A stretch of DNA of 33,155 nt from Ichthyosporea sp. XGB-2017a (Eukaryota > Opisthokonta > Ichthyosporea). Shown one piece after another: positions 1-8,625 of the stretch (its first letter is position 1; every line of letters starts with the position of its first letter). Location of the stretch: positions 422,415-455,569 of the forward strand of contig PDIM01010333.1 in assembly GCA_002811675.1 (NCBI GenBank), written 5' to 3'. Under the pieces are notes generated by a model, which saw only the letters and a list, made by a program, of their open reading frames with translations, had not been told where the DNA came from and searched no databases. The position numbers and the translations under genes are program-made.

Positions 1-576
1 AAAAGAGGAGCAAAAATAGAAAAAGAAAGGAAAAAAAACAAAACCAAAAACGAAAACCAAAAAAAAAACAAAAAAAGGGAAACGAAAATTCAAAAAAAAA
101 AAATTTGAATCCTGAAAATTTTGGCGGGAAAAAAAGAAAGAAAAAAGCGCGGGAAAAAATCAAAAAACAAAATAGTCCGGACAAACCTGTTTTTTATTTT
201 TGGAAAAAAGGGCCAAGGAGAAAAAAGAAAAAAAGTGATTCTTTTTTTGAATCAATTTTTTTTTCAGTAGCTTTTCAGCTTTGGAGGTGTGGTGGAAGCG
301 GGAAGTTGTATAGAAAAAATCAGTAGAAAAATCCCATTTTGATTTTGTATAGGCTTTTTTCATTCTTTTTTTATTTATTTTTTTATTGTTTATTTTTTTT
401 TTTTTTTGTGATTAACTTTTTTGGATTGGGGGTTTGAAGGATTTGATTTCGTTGTTTGTTTTTTTGTTTGGATGTATAGGGGTTTGATTTAAAGTAAGGA
501 TCGGGGATGTGTTTTGGCGCTTTAGCTTAGTATTTGGTGTTGGCTTTATGTACTTAATGCGTGAAGGTGTTTGATC
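1..576. other. A/T homopolymer-rich intergenic and upstream region
   Basis: No gene is supported here. The first 100 bases are A-rich with short C and G interruptions, and roughly 340-420 is T-rich. Short reading frames in this stretch encode only Lys/Phe-rich low-complexity peptides and lack ATG starts. The T-rich part lies on the coding strand upstream of the ATG at 577, as seen before other genes in this window, so it probably belongs to the promoter and 5' leader of that gene. Confidence 0.6.
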
Positions 577-3500
577 ATGTTCTGGGTTAGAGGACTACAA
601 AACAGAGCGGTGCTTTGGTCTGCATCGCTTTCTTCAAAAACCAATGGTGGTTCTGTTCCATTGCGAGGGCGTGGGGTGCATTGTAGAAATGAAAAGCACC
701 CCATGATTTGTACATTTTCAAAGGGAGTGGGAAAAGTGAGTGTTGGGGTGAAGGGGTATCGCAGTTTATTTTGTGCGAATGCTACTCCATTGTCAACAAA
801 GGTTAATTTTACAAGGGGATTTATGGGGGGTAGAGTGGTATTTGATGGAGGGTTTACCCGAGGGAGGGATAGAGTTCCTAGAAAACGTACTTATGAACCG
901 AAGCCGAAGCCAGTCAAGTATGTGAGAGTCGAAAGTGAAGAACACTTTATGGAAATATTCCACACCAAACCAAGACTTATAGAGTTCGGCAGTGTGTTTG
1001 ATATTCTCGTTAAATTCAAATACCCCAATGTTGTGTCGCATGAAACTACAAAGCTGGAGCTCAAGAGATTTGTAAGGGCTGCACTTACGAAGGAAAAGCT
1101 GCAGGTACAGCTGAGGGTTCTTGCAAAAGTGTGTTCTGGGGAAAGTGATTTGTTTTTTGCTGTGACTGAGCGATGGGAGAAGATGGTGCAGAAGAAGGGC
1201 AATAGTGGAATAGATAATATCAGCAACGTTCTGAAGTATATGCAGATAGGAAAAACTTTTGATGAAAAGTCCCGCAACTCTGTTCAGAGAATATTTAAGT
1301 GGGGGCTGAGAGATTCTTTTGAGTCTGAAGAACACAGAGGGAAACTTTTGGGTATTGTTCTGAATTCGGAAGCCTTGAAGATGGATATTCCACTGAAGGA
1401 GCATGTGTACAATAAGATTGGCTCGATGATGCTGGAAGCAGGCTATTACGATGAGTTTATTGATTTCATAGCAAAGACGTTTCTGCAAACAGGAAAATGG
1501 AATTATTCGTTCAGTAGGTCGTCTAGAGATATAAGCGAAGAAGAAATAGATCTTCTTACTTCAATGTGCGCGAAGGAGACTAATCGGCCTGGATATGCGC
1601 TTGTTGAAGTCAGCAAGGCAGTGATGTCCATTTCAAAGGTCGACATTTCTTTTAGACGGGCCGTGTTCAAACTTGTTGCTGAGATTTGTCAAAACCAAAA
1701 ACAATTGAGAATATCAGATAAGGGGTACTATTATTTATTCGAGGAAGTAGCAAAATTAATGTCCATCAATGTACCGAGCAAGATTCAGGCGGAGATATTG
1801 GTGGCAAGCTTGAATGTTTTAGATGTGAATTCGACTACGAAGAAGAATTGTGCGATGGTATTGCTGAATACGCTAAAGAAGGTTCAAACCATTCCTTTTG
1901 GTTTAAAGATGGATTTGCTCAATATAATTAAAGAAGGTTGGTTGGGGGGGAAGAAAGAGCTTCTTTCTTTGGAGATAGACTTGTGTGCTGCAAATGGGGT
2001 TCCAAATATGGCATGCGATATATTTGAAGAGGCCGTTAGAAACAAATCAGTTGAGATAACAGATGCCACTGTTGTGAATATTCTTCATTGTGCAGCTGAC
2101 GCACCCGATCGCCAAGATCAAATCTTGTCAATTGTCATGGACATGGAAAGAAATGTTAATTTTGGCCTCAATGTGTACAATAAGCTTGTTTGGCTAAATG
2201 GCAAAAGAAAGGACTTTAATTTCTGTTTGCATATATTGAAGCTTATGGAAGGGAGGGGACTGCATCCCGATGAAGTTACATTTGCTTCAATGACCGATAT
2301 GTTTCGATTGAATTTAACCATTGTTGAAGACATTCTCTCTCCCCTTATCAGTGAGAACACTGACCAACTTCCCCAAGATATTTTTCGAACATCAATAAGT
2401 GCGTTCACAGAGCACGGTATGGTCTCATTGGCGGACTTTATTCTTGATGGGGTAGACTTTAGAAAATACATTTCTAATGCAAAATTAATTGGTCCTATTT
2501 TGATATTTTACGGGAAGCGGGAGCAAAGCTCAGAGAAGTTCGAGGAGTTGTCATCTCTGATATTGCGTGAAAGCAATCGTTATTCCAGGGAAGATGCGTC
2601 AGTTCTACATAACATTATTCTCCATTCGTATATTCACAAAAGAAACAAAGATAAGGCACTTCACCTCTTTCGAAGAATGATCAGCAAAAATCTATGTACA
2701 AAACATACGTTTCGCATGATTGCCCAATATAGTTTGGTAAGGCCTTCGCTTCCCGAAGAATTTGAAAGTTGGGAAAAAGACTTGATTGCGGCAAATATTG
2801 AAAAAACTGTAGAGGAAAATGAAGTGTTATCGCAACTCAATAAGGCTGAAGAGCTTGTTGAAGTAAAGAGCGTTTTGATGGATCCTCTTGTGACGTCTAG
2901 CTCTTTTTTGTTTAATTCAATATTTTTGAACATGTGTGGTCGAGCGAGGGATATGACGGATGCAATTAATTCACTACAGACTGCCCATGGTCTTCAGTCA
3001 AGGGGCAAATTCACAATTGATCATAAAATGCATGCCGTTTTTATCGATGTAATGTATCGGCTTGAGCCAGGGAGTCATATTACATACATTAACTCCTTAA
3101 AAGGTCAAGGAGTTTATGTTAAGCCGATGTACTTTAAACATTGCTTAGACTCAATGAAATTAAAGAAAGATATTGATGGGGCCTGGGAGCTTTTTGAGCT
3201 TGGTAAAGGATTTGAAGCTTTTGCATCGGAAAAGAGGGCATTTTTCCGGAAAGTCTGGCGAATTATTTTGTGTAACGGATATGCAAATGCGAATGTGGAA
3301 CGGTTGATATCAGTATTTAACGAAAGCGCAAAGTCAAATATCTACATGGGACCGGCCTTTTATGATAGTCTTCACCACGTGTGTCAGGAACGGGGCCATC
3401 CAGCTAGTCATTTCTTTACAGAAAGTGTGGACTATCGCTTCACAGTATATGAACCGCCTATGAAGGCTGATGGAGTGGAAGAATTACGAGGTGTGATAGA

Positions 3501-3954
3501 TAGTGGTAATGAAGTTAATATGGGCATGGCTGACGAAGAAATGGTGGAAAATGTTCCTGGGCCTGAAAAAAAGGAGCAGAAACATGAATTTGAAATTGAT
3601 ACGGTGACGGATACTTCCGTTTTAGAAGGCAGCAAAACCGTAGAACACAAGGTAAGTGGAAAGGAAACGGCTGAGAGAAAGGCCGCCTCTGATAGCGCCT
3701 TTTTCTTTGAGGGTGAAAAAATGAAGGTGAAGGTCGATCAAGTTTTGGATATTTTGGATTCAACCTTAATGGAAGATGAGGGGGTTATTGCCGAAGACTT
3801 TGCACTGTTTCAAAATACTGTTGCCATTGTCAAGGAAAATATCGAGAGCAGTGAGAGGACCACAGCTAAAAGTATGAGCAGAGCCCTTAAAAAGTTTGGA
3901 AATATTCACTCTGTATTTGAGAAGAAAGACCCCAAAGAAGCAACAAGCCAATAG
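577..3954 (+). CDS. PPR-type helical-repeat protein, probably mitochondrial
   Basis: Encodes 1125 aa. The frame is open from a TTG at 571, but the first ATG is at 577 with A at -3. The N-terminus (about residues 1-85) is rich in Arg, Lys, Ser and aromatic residues and poor in acidic ones, as in a mitochondrial presequence. Most of the protein looks like helical repeats. One stretch at about residues 530-575 is a good pentatricopeptide repeat (VYNKLV, then LMEGRGLHPDEVTF), and a second at about 680-715 (ALHLFRRM) is weaker. PPR proteins bind organellar RNA sequence-specifically in stability, processing or translation; that role is inferred from the family. The last 170 residues are charged and without repeats. 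No DYW, SMR or nuclease domain is visible. The orthologue is unknown. It ends with TAG. Confidence 0.85.
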   Translation: MFWVRGLQNRAVLWSASLSSKTNGGSVPLRGRGVHCRNEKHPMICTFSKGVGKVSVGVKGYRSLFCANATPLSTKVNFTRGFMGGRVVFDGGFTRGRDRVPRKRTYEPKPKPVKYVRVESEEHFMEIFHTKPRLIEFGSVFDILVKFKYPNVVSHETTKLELKRFVRAALTKEKLQVQLRVLAKVCSGESDLFFAVTERWEKMVQKKGNSGIDNISNVLKYMQIGKTFDEKSRNSVQRIFKWGLRDSFESEEHRGKLLGIVLNSEALKMDIPLKEHVYNKIGSMMLEAGYYDEFIDFIAKTFLQTGKWNYSFSRSSRDISEEEIDLLTSMCAKETNRPGYALVEVSKAVMSISKVDISFRRAVFKLVAEICQNQKQLRISDKGYYYLFEEVAKLMSINVPSKIQAEILVASLNVLDVNSTTKKNCAMVLLNTLKKVQTIPFGLKMDLLNIIKEGWLGGKKELLSLEIDLCAANGVPNMACDIFEEAVRNKSVEITDATVVNILHCAADAPDRQDQILSIVMDMERNVNFGLNVYNKLVWLNGKRKDFNFCLHILKLMEGRGLHPDEVTFASMTDMFRLNLTIVEDILSPLISENTDQLPQDIFRTSISAFTEHGMVSLADFILDGVDFRKYISNAKLIGPILIFYGKREQSSEKFEELSSLILRESNRYSREDASVLHNIILHSYIHKRNKDKALHLFRRMISKNLCTKHTFRMIAQYSLVRPSLPEEFESWEKDLIAANIEKTVEENEVLSQLNKAEELVEVKSVLMDPLVTSSSFLFNSIFLNMCGRARDMTDAINSLQTAHGLQSRGKFTIDHKMHAVFIDVMYRLEPGSHITYINSLKGQGVYVKPMYFKHCLDSMKLKKDIDGAWELFELGKGFEAFASEKRAFFRKVWRIILCNGYANANVERLISVFNESAKSNIYMGPAFYDSLHHVCQERGHPASHFFTESVDYRFTVYEPPMKADGVEELRGVIDSGNEVNMGMADEEMVENVPGPEKKEQKHEFEIDTVTDTSVLEGSKTVEHKVSGKETAERKAASDSAFFFEGEKMKVKVDQVLDILDSTLMEDEGVIAEDFALFQNTVAIVKENIESSERTTAKSMSRALKKFGNIHSVFEKKDPKEATSQ

Positions 3955-3983
3955 ATGGGTTGTTAATAAGAACTGAGCTTCGT

Positions 3984-4030
3984 GAAGTGCCTTGATTCAA
4001 GCAACGGGCTTGCAGTGGTCAAGGCATTTT
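3984..4030 (+). ncRNA. Two-level stem-loop in the 3' UTR of the PPR-type gene
   Basis: The outer stem pairs TGCCTTGA (3988-3995) with TCAAGGCA (4019-4026), and G-U and A-U pairs could extend it to 3984/4030. Inside it, CAAGC (3998-4002) pairs with GCTTG (4008-4012) around an AACGG loop. It begins about 30 bases after the stop codon and ends about 40 bases before the AATAAA at 4068. A role in mRNA stability or localisation is inference. It is annotated as an RNA structure, not as a separate transcript. Confidence 0.45.
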
Positions 4031-4067
4031 AACCCTACCATATTTAATTACACTATAACTACCTCCC

Positions 4068-4073
4068 AATAAA
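4068..4073 (+). terminator. Poly(A) signal AATAAA of the PPR-type gene
   Basis: AATAAA lies 114 bases after the stop at 3954, in the position expected for cleavage and polyadenylation of this mRNA. Confidence 0.55.
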
Positions 4074-4678
4074 AGCATTTGGACGCAGACGAGAACAGAA
4101 AACTTAGGTGTGTAGAGCGATGCAGACTGCAGACCGCAACATTCCCAGATCCGTGCGGTAGTGGCGGGAGCTCAAGTACCACATGCCTTAATCAGCCAGC
4201 CTGAGCTCTGAAGAAAGGACTCGACCCTCTCACGACTCCCCAAACACCCAAAACATGCAGTCTGCACTCTGCATAGGGTTGCAGCAGCTCCTTGGTACTT
4301 GCAGACTTGAAGTACGCACAAAAAAAAAAGTAATAAAATTGCGGACGCCGACCTGAACCGGGCCTTATTTCTCATGTAACTTCAAAAAGGTCTCGGTTTT
4401 ACAAACATTTTGAAACTGCACTTTTACTGCATTTGGACTTTTGGACTGTGGTGCGGGGATCAAAAACCGGGGGAAATGACAGTTTGGGTGTTTTTGAAAC
4501 AGAAGAATTTCTGTATATATATCTGTATTGTGTGTTGGAGTGTCGTGTGTTCAGGATTGACTGACGCGCTAAAGCTGATTAGTTGTAATCAAGTATTTGC
4601 CTGACTTGGGTGAAGACTGTTCATGCTTCCGAGGACGGACCGTTCTTTTTTGGATTTTAAGGTTTATATATAGTAATA
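4074..4678 (+). promoter_or_regulatory. Upstream region and leader of the ammonium transporter gene
   Basis: About 600 bases without a supported gene. From 4119 to 4301 the DNA is GC-richer and carries interleaved inverted repeats (reported separately). A perfect inverted repeat GATTA-GTTG-TAATC lies at 4577-4590. A 16-codon upstream frame runs from ATG 4623 to TAG 4673 and ends five bases before the transporter ATG. A TATA-like TTTATATATAG at 4663-4673 overlaps the end of that frame. The transcription start is not visible, so it is unknown whether the upstream frame is in the mRNA. Confidence 0.45.
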
Positions 4679-6031
4679 ATGGCGGATGTGGAAGCAAGAC
4701 TTGCTGCTTTGGAGGAGAAGCTAGAGTCTTCTCAAAGTGATGTTGATCAGTTTTTCCTCATTGTAATGGGGATCTTTGTCTTCTTTATGCAAGCTGGGTT
4801 TGCCATGCTTGAAGCGGGTTCTTGCAGAAGTAAAAATGTGACAAACATTCTGTGCAAGAACTTTCTTGATCCATGCATGGGAGCTGTCGCCTTTTGGGCT
4901 GTTGGTTATTCTTTTCTTTCTGGAAAGGGGAGATTTATTGGCTCCGATAACTTCTTTATGGAAGATTTTCCTTCGAATGAATACTCGACCTGGTTTTTTC
5001 AATATGTCTTTGCGGCAACAGCCACAACAATCGTGAGTGGTGCTATGGCTGAACGAACACATTTCTGTGCTTACTTACTTTACTCTGTCTTTATCTCTGG
5101 GTTTGTTTATCCAGTGGTTGCCCATTGGGCTTGGGCTTCTGATGAAGGGTGGCTGGCAGTGCGAGGCTACATGGACTTCGCAGGGTCTTCGATTGTTCAT
5201 GGTACGGGTGGTGCTGCTGCTTTGATGGGAGCAATTATTGTAGGCCCTCGTAAGGGGAGATTTGACTCAGCCGGGAATGCTCTTCCCATCCACGGGCACT
5301 CGACCGTATTGTCATGTTTGGGGGGGCTGCTCCTGTGGGCAGGGTTCTATGCTTTTAATGGAGGAAGTGAGTTAGGAATTTTCGGAGGAAGTGCCTCACA
5401 GGTAGGTCTTGTAGTAGTGAACACAACCCTTGCATCTGCCGGAGGTGCATTGGTCACAATCAGTGGCATGTGGATGAGATTCAGTAGATGGTCCTTGCTG
5501 GGTGCAATAAATGGGTCCCTTGCCGGCATGGTTGCCATTTGTTCTGGATGCAATGCTGTTGAACCTTGGGCTGGGTTTGTAATTGGAGCCATCGCTGGAG
5601 CAGTCTATATGGTTTGGTCATGGGTACTTTTGCGTTTTAAAATTGATGATGTAATTGACGCTTCCCCCGTTCACTTGGGTGCGGGCATATGGGGTACAAT
5701 CGCAACACCTATTTTTGCCCACAATACTCTGACAGACACTTCGGGGATATTTTATTCGTGGGACAAAGAGTCCTTTAAACAGTTTGGCTACAATCTTGGC
5801 GGTTGCGTTACTATCATTGCCTGGTCTGCAACCTTGTGTGGACTGTTTTTCCTCTTACTAAAGCAAGTTGGCCTTTTGCGTATTAGTGAGGACCTAGAGA
5901 TTGCAGGTTTGGATAGTGAGGAGCATGGCGAGCCGGCCTACAATGACGAGCATCGCAATGTGCACAAGCCTGAGAGGGACGAAGAGTGTAATATAGACAT
6001 CGAAGTCCACAGTACCCATGGTTCTGCCTAA
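4679..6031 (+). CDS. Ammonium transporter, AMT/Mep/Rh superfamily
   Basis: Encodes 450 aa, the usual length for eukaryotic AMT1-type channels, starting at ATG 4679 (A at -3, G at +4). It should carry ammonium into the cell across the plasma membrane as a trimer. The protein has about 11 hydrophobic segments. The family signature is clear: DFAGSSIVHGTGG with Asp166 and pore His174, and the second pore histidine His332 in SPVHLGAGIWGT, forming the twin-histidine pair known from AmtB. FFMQAGFAMLEAGSCRSKN at about residues 36-54 is also typical. A short acidic cytosolic tail of about 50 residues follows the last membrane segment. Family assignment is firm; substrate affinity is not predictable. 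An upstream frame at 4623-4673 could modulate translation. Confidence 0.96.
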   Translation: MADVEARLAALEEKLESSQSDVDQFFLIVMGIFVFFMQAGFAMLEAGSCRSKNVTNILCKNFLDPCMGAVAFWAVGYSFLSGKGRFIGSDNFFMEDFPSNEYSTWFFQYVFAATATTIVSGAMAERTHFCAYLLYSVFISGFVYPVVAHWAWASDEGWLAVRGYMDFAGSSIVHGTGGAAALMGAIIVGPRKGRFDSAGNALPIHGHSTVLSCLGGLLLWAGFYAFNGGSELGIFGGSASQVGLVVVNTTLASAGGALVTISGMWMRFSRWSLLGAINGSLAGMVAICSGCNAVEPWAGFVIGAIAGAVYMVWSWVLLRFKIDDVIDASPVHLGAGIWGTIATPIFAHNTLTDTSGIFYSWDKESFKQFGYNLGGCVTIIAWSATLCGLFFLLLKQVGLLRISEDLEIAGLDSEEHGEPAYNDEHRNVHKPERDEECNIDIEVHSTHGSA

Positions 6032-6485
6032 CCAAGCCTCTATTCGTAACCAGAGTATCTAAAAATAAACATTCTTTGTCGCATTTTTTTTTAAAAAAGA
6101 TGGATATGTCAACTCCCTCGATAACAAACAAGAAGTCGTGTTAAATCTCAAGCTACTCGACGCTCTGCAGTCTGGATGTTCCAAACAGTGTCTCATGTTG
6201 GTCTCTTCGTTCAGTTCAAGATGAGTCACGGTGACATTCAATGAACAACACCCTAAGCCATCTTCCTTGTTTGGTTTATTTATCAATTTTATTCGATGCC
6301 AAATTTTATTTGTTTGGTATGTTCTGTTTTTCAAAAGTTTTTTTGTTTTTTTGTGTTTTGCTTTTTAATTTCTGGGTTTAGTCTTTTTTTTTTAGATCTT
6401 GATTCTTGATCTTTCTTTGCTTTCTTTGCTTTTGTAGTTGATTAGACTTGAGGTGTACGGTGATGGATGCCTGAAGAAGGGAATA
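6032..6485 (+). promoter_or_regulatory. Intergenic region: transporter 3' end and DCAF11-type gene leader
   Basis: An AATAAA at 6064-6069 lies 33 bases after the transporter stop and is its likely poly(A) signal. The rest is T-rich, especially 6335-6437, and leads into the next gene. Two short upstream ATG frames lie just before the next start: 6463-6474 (3 codons) and 6467-6502 (11 codons, overlapping the main start out of frame). No RNA gene was recognised. Confidence 0.5.
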
Positions 6486-8171
6486 ATGAGTGTATTGCTT
6501 AGTTCATATCTGGGCGAGGAGAATGACACTGAAAGTGAGGATCTTCAGAGTTCGGAAGAGTGGGACGTGAATGAAAATGGTGATGCAGGTGACCTTTGGC
6601 GTATGAGTGACGAGGAAGAGGAAAGGGAAGAGGAGGATTGCGATGAAGATGATTGTGGAGAAACGGCTTCAAAAAGAAAAGCCAAAGAAAATAGTGCAAG
6701 TGATAATATCAAAGAATCGTATGGCAAGGGTTTTGCATCAAAGAAAAATGAAAAGAACATTCGTAAAAGATGTATCAAAGAAATGAATGAGGAGATGTTG
6801 TGCCAACTGGGACTGGCGGCACGTAAAAAATCCGAAATTTTGGTAGGACGATTTGGTACAAATATATGCGATCAGTTGTGCAAGAGACAATACAAAGTGG
6901 GTAAGTTCACTGGATTTGGCCACAAGGAGAGAGTATGTATCACGTCTGGTTTTGTACCAAATACAGGGCTTGGGATCATGAGCAGATATCATCATCGGGC
7001 CTTTACTGGCATATTTAGTGACGACGGACAATATTTTATGGCCGGGGTTCAAGACCTAACGTTACGGCTGTATGATACCACATGTATTGGGCGAGGGATC
7101 AAAGCAAGTGTGACGGATCACGAGGGAGCAAATTCAAGCTTTCCATTGCTTCAGGTTGTTCAAGCTAGAGATGTAGGTTGGGCTGTTCTTGATACTGCGT
7201 ATAGCCCTAACAAAGAATGGGCGATATATAGCAGTTGGTCGAACTACATACATCTAATACGACTGCACTATGACGAGAGCTCGTTACCCTCACAATATAG
7301 GCGAACAAGTCTTCGAGAAATGCTTGCTGAACATCGGCGCATCTCTAGGGGTGACAATGTTCTTGATTCTTTTGGTTCGCAAGATGATTCCCACATCCCA
7401 CTTGATTTACGCCCCCGGTCTCATAATTTTTCGGCCTTTTCTATTAAATTTTCGAAAGATTCAAGTGAGATATTGGCAGGGTGTGTAGATGATAGCATTT
7501 ATATTTATTCTCTTGGAGCCCGGAAGAGGGTATTGAAAATACCTGGTCATGATGATGATGTCAATGCGGTTGCTTTTGGTGATGATCATAACTCGAACTT
7601 AATTTATTCAGGTAGCGATGACAAGCTCATTAAGGTTTGGGATAGAAGATTACTTAACGAGCGCAGCCCAAAACCTGTGGGAGTACTTGTCGGGCACCAT
7701 GAAGGCATTACCTACATCGATAGCAAAGGGGATGGTCGTTTTCTTATATCAAATTCAAAAGACCAGTCCATCAAGTTATGGGATATTCGCTGGATGCGAA
7801 ATGGCAAAGAAACTCCTCACAGAACGCCTCACACGGGCTGGGACTACAGGCGTTCAGCCTATCGACCTGGTTCGGGAGCTAAAGCTTTGAAAGAAGATAC
7901 GTCTCTCATGACATTCAAAGGCCACGCCGTGCTACAGACACTTGTTCGTTGCCGCTTTTCGCCAGCAAGCACCGGGCAAAGGTACATTGTCAGTGGGTCA
8001 AATGATGGGGGGGTTTATGTGTATGATATTTTAACTGGTAAATTGGCATCTCGGTTTTTTCCTCATTCTGCAAATTGCCGAGACATTTCCTGGCATCCGG
8101 ATGAGAATTTTATTTTTTCTACTTCATGGGACGGAACCGTAAGTATGAATGGTTACGTACCAAAACTATGA
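6486..8171 (+). CDS. WD40-repeat protein of the DCAF11/LEC14B family (CRL4 substrate receptor)
   Basis: Encodes 561 aa from ATG 6486 (A at -3); the frame is open back to a TTG at 6438 with no earlier ATG. The N-terminus (residues 10-80) is strongly acidic, as in DCAF11. The family core follows: FTGIFSDDGQYFMAGVQD, then KARDVGW-type and YSSWSNYIHLIRLHY segments, then WD repeats. Two repeats end in the WDxR form that docks on DDB1 (SGSDDKLIKVWDRR and SNSKDQSIKLWDIR). In animals DCAF11 is a receptor of the CUL4-DDB1 ubiquitin ligase; the same role is inferred here. The last repeat (SWHPDENFIFSTSWDGTV) is followed by only a few residues, so it lacks the longer animal tail. The stop TGA overlaps an AATAAA. 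Confidence 0.93.
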   Translation: MSVLLSSYLGEENDTESEDLQSSEEWDVNENGDAGDLWRMSDEEEEREEEDCDEDDCGETASKRKAKENSASDNIKESYGKGFASKKNEKNIRKRCIKEMNEEMLCQLGLAARKKSEILVGRFGTNICDQLCKRQYKVGKFTGFGHKERVCITSGFVPNTGLGIMSRYHHRAFTGIFSDDGQYFMAGVQDLTLRLYDTTCIGRGIKASVTDHEGANSSFPLLQVVQARDVGWAVLDTAYSPNKEWAIYSSWSNYIHLIRLHYDESSLPSQYRRTSLREMLAEHRRISRGDNVLDSFGSQDDSHIPLDLRPRSHNFSAFSIKFSKDSSEILAGCVDDSIYIYSLGARKRVLKIPGHDDDVNAVAFGDDHNSNLIYSGSDDKLIKVWDRRLLNERSPKPVGVLVGHHEGITYIDSKGDGRFLISNSKDQSIKLWDIRWMRNGKETPHRTPHTGWDYRRSAYRPGSGAKALKEDTSLMTFKGHAVLQTLVRCRFSPASTGQRYIVSGSNDGGVYVYDILTGKLASRFFPHSANCRDISWHPDENFIFSTSWDGTVSMNGYVPKL

Positions 8172-8225
8172 ATAAAAGTTGTTCTATGTTCAAATAAAGT
8201 GGTTAGTGCACAAATAAAGTTTATT
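8171..8225. terminator. Poly(A) signals, including the palindrome AATAAAGTTTATT
   Basis: AATAAA occurs at 8171-8176, 8193-8198 and 8213-8218 on the plus strand, the last two inside a repeated CAAATAAAGT. The third copy is fused to its own inverse: 8213-8225 reads AATAAAGTTTATT, giving an AATAAA on each strand one base apart. This would serve the DCAF11-type gene on the plus strand and a gene ending at about 8389 on the minus strand. Confidence 0.6.
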
Positions 8226-8388
8226 GGACTTGGACTTGAAATGAATAATGCATAGAGAGGGCACTGGGCAGTGCAACAATAGTAAATAAGCTGCTCATTG
8301 ACGTACAAATTATGGCCACATTCCAGACCTCTGACATGAACAGTTTTGAGTTTTGGAGAGAGGGAAAGCAGACAAGGTCAAGCATTTC

Positions 8389-8624
8389 TTATAATTGAGT
8401 AGTAGCTGTGGCAACTATATTATCAAACCACATTCCAATTTCCACACTCCATACACCAAGTATCAAAATAGAAGTCAGCAGACTGCACAGTATAGTACGC
8501 CAAGGCCCTTTGGTGGGCAGTAGATCTAGAGTGTCCTGTGTGATGTGTCTCGGCCAATAATAATAGGTATAATGGAGAGGAGTTACAAATAAGTGCTCAA
8601 AAAGCCCCAAGGAGCTAGAGCCAT
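8389..8624 (-). CDS. Possible small membrane protein with an apparent frameshift
   Basis: A minus-strand frame from 8610 to 8389 encodes about 73 aa with a convincing hydrophobic segment (CSLLTSILILGVWSVEIGMW) but begins only at TTG. An ATG with good context (A at -3, G at +4) lies at 8624 in another frame, and the two frames would join if the GGGG run at 8604-8607 (CCCC on plus) were one base longer, giving about 78 aa. Support: the slot is an unusually long intergenic gap, and a minus-strand AATAAA lies at 8220-8225, about 165 bases past the stop. A sequencing indel in the homopolymer, a decayed gene, or chance are all possible. The family is unrecognised; the layout loosely recalls very small ER membrane subunits, but no match is claimed. 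Confidence 0.35.
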
Positions 8625-8625
8625 T

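Noticed and set aside
105-326. 73-codon Lys-rich frame near the window start
   Set aside because: It starts at TTG and its composition simply reflects A-rich low-complexity DNA.
793-1488. 231-codon minus-strand frame inside the PPR-type gene
   Set aside because: It lies opposite a longer convincing gene and shows no domain, membrane or signal pattern.
4172-4375. 67-codon minus-strand ATG frame with a signal-peptide-like start
   Set aside because: The hydrophobic stretch comes partly from a 10-base A-run, and the frame lies over the inverted-repeat region. There is no other support, so it is more likely chance.
4074-4400. Possible SRP RNA, tRNA or other known Pol III gene
   Set aside because: I looked for A/B boxes, the SRP helix 8 motif and tRNA T-loop sequences here and in other spacers and found no convincing set.
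6400-6437. Pyrimidine-rich tract ending TTTTGTAG before the DCAF11-type gene, resembling a 3' splice site
   Set aside because: No convincing upstream exon or 5' splice site was found, and T-rich leaders are general in this window. A 5' UTR intron remains possible.
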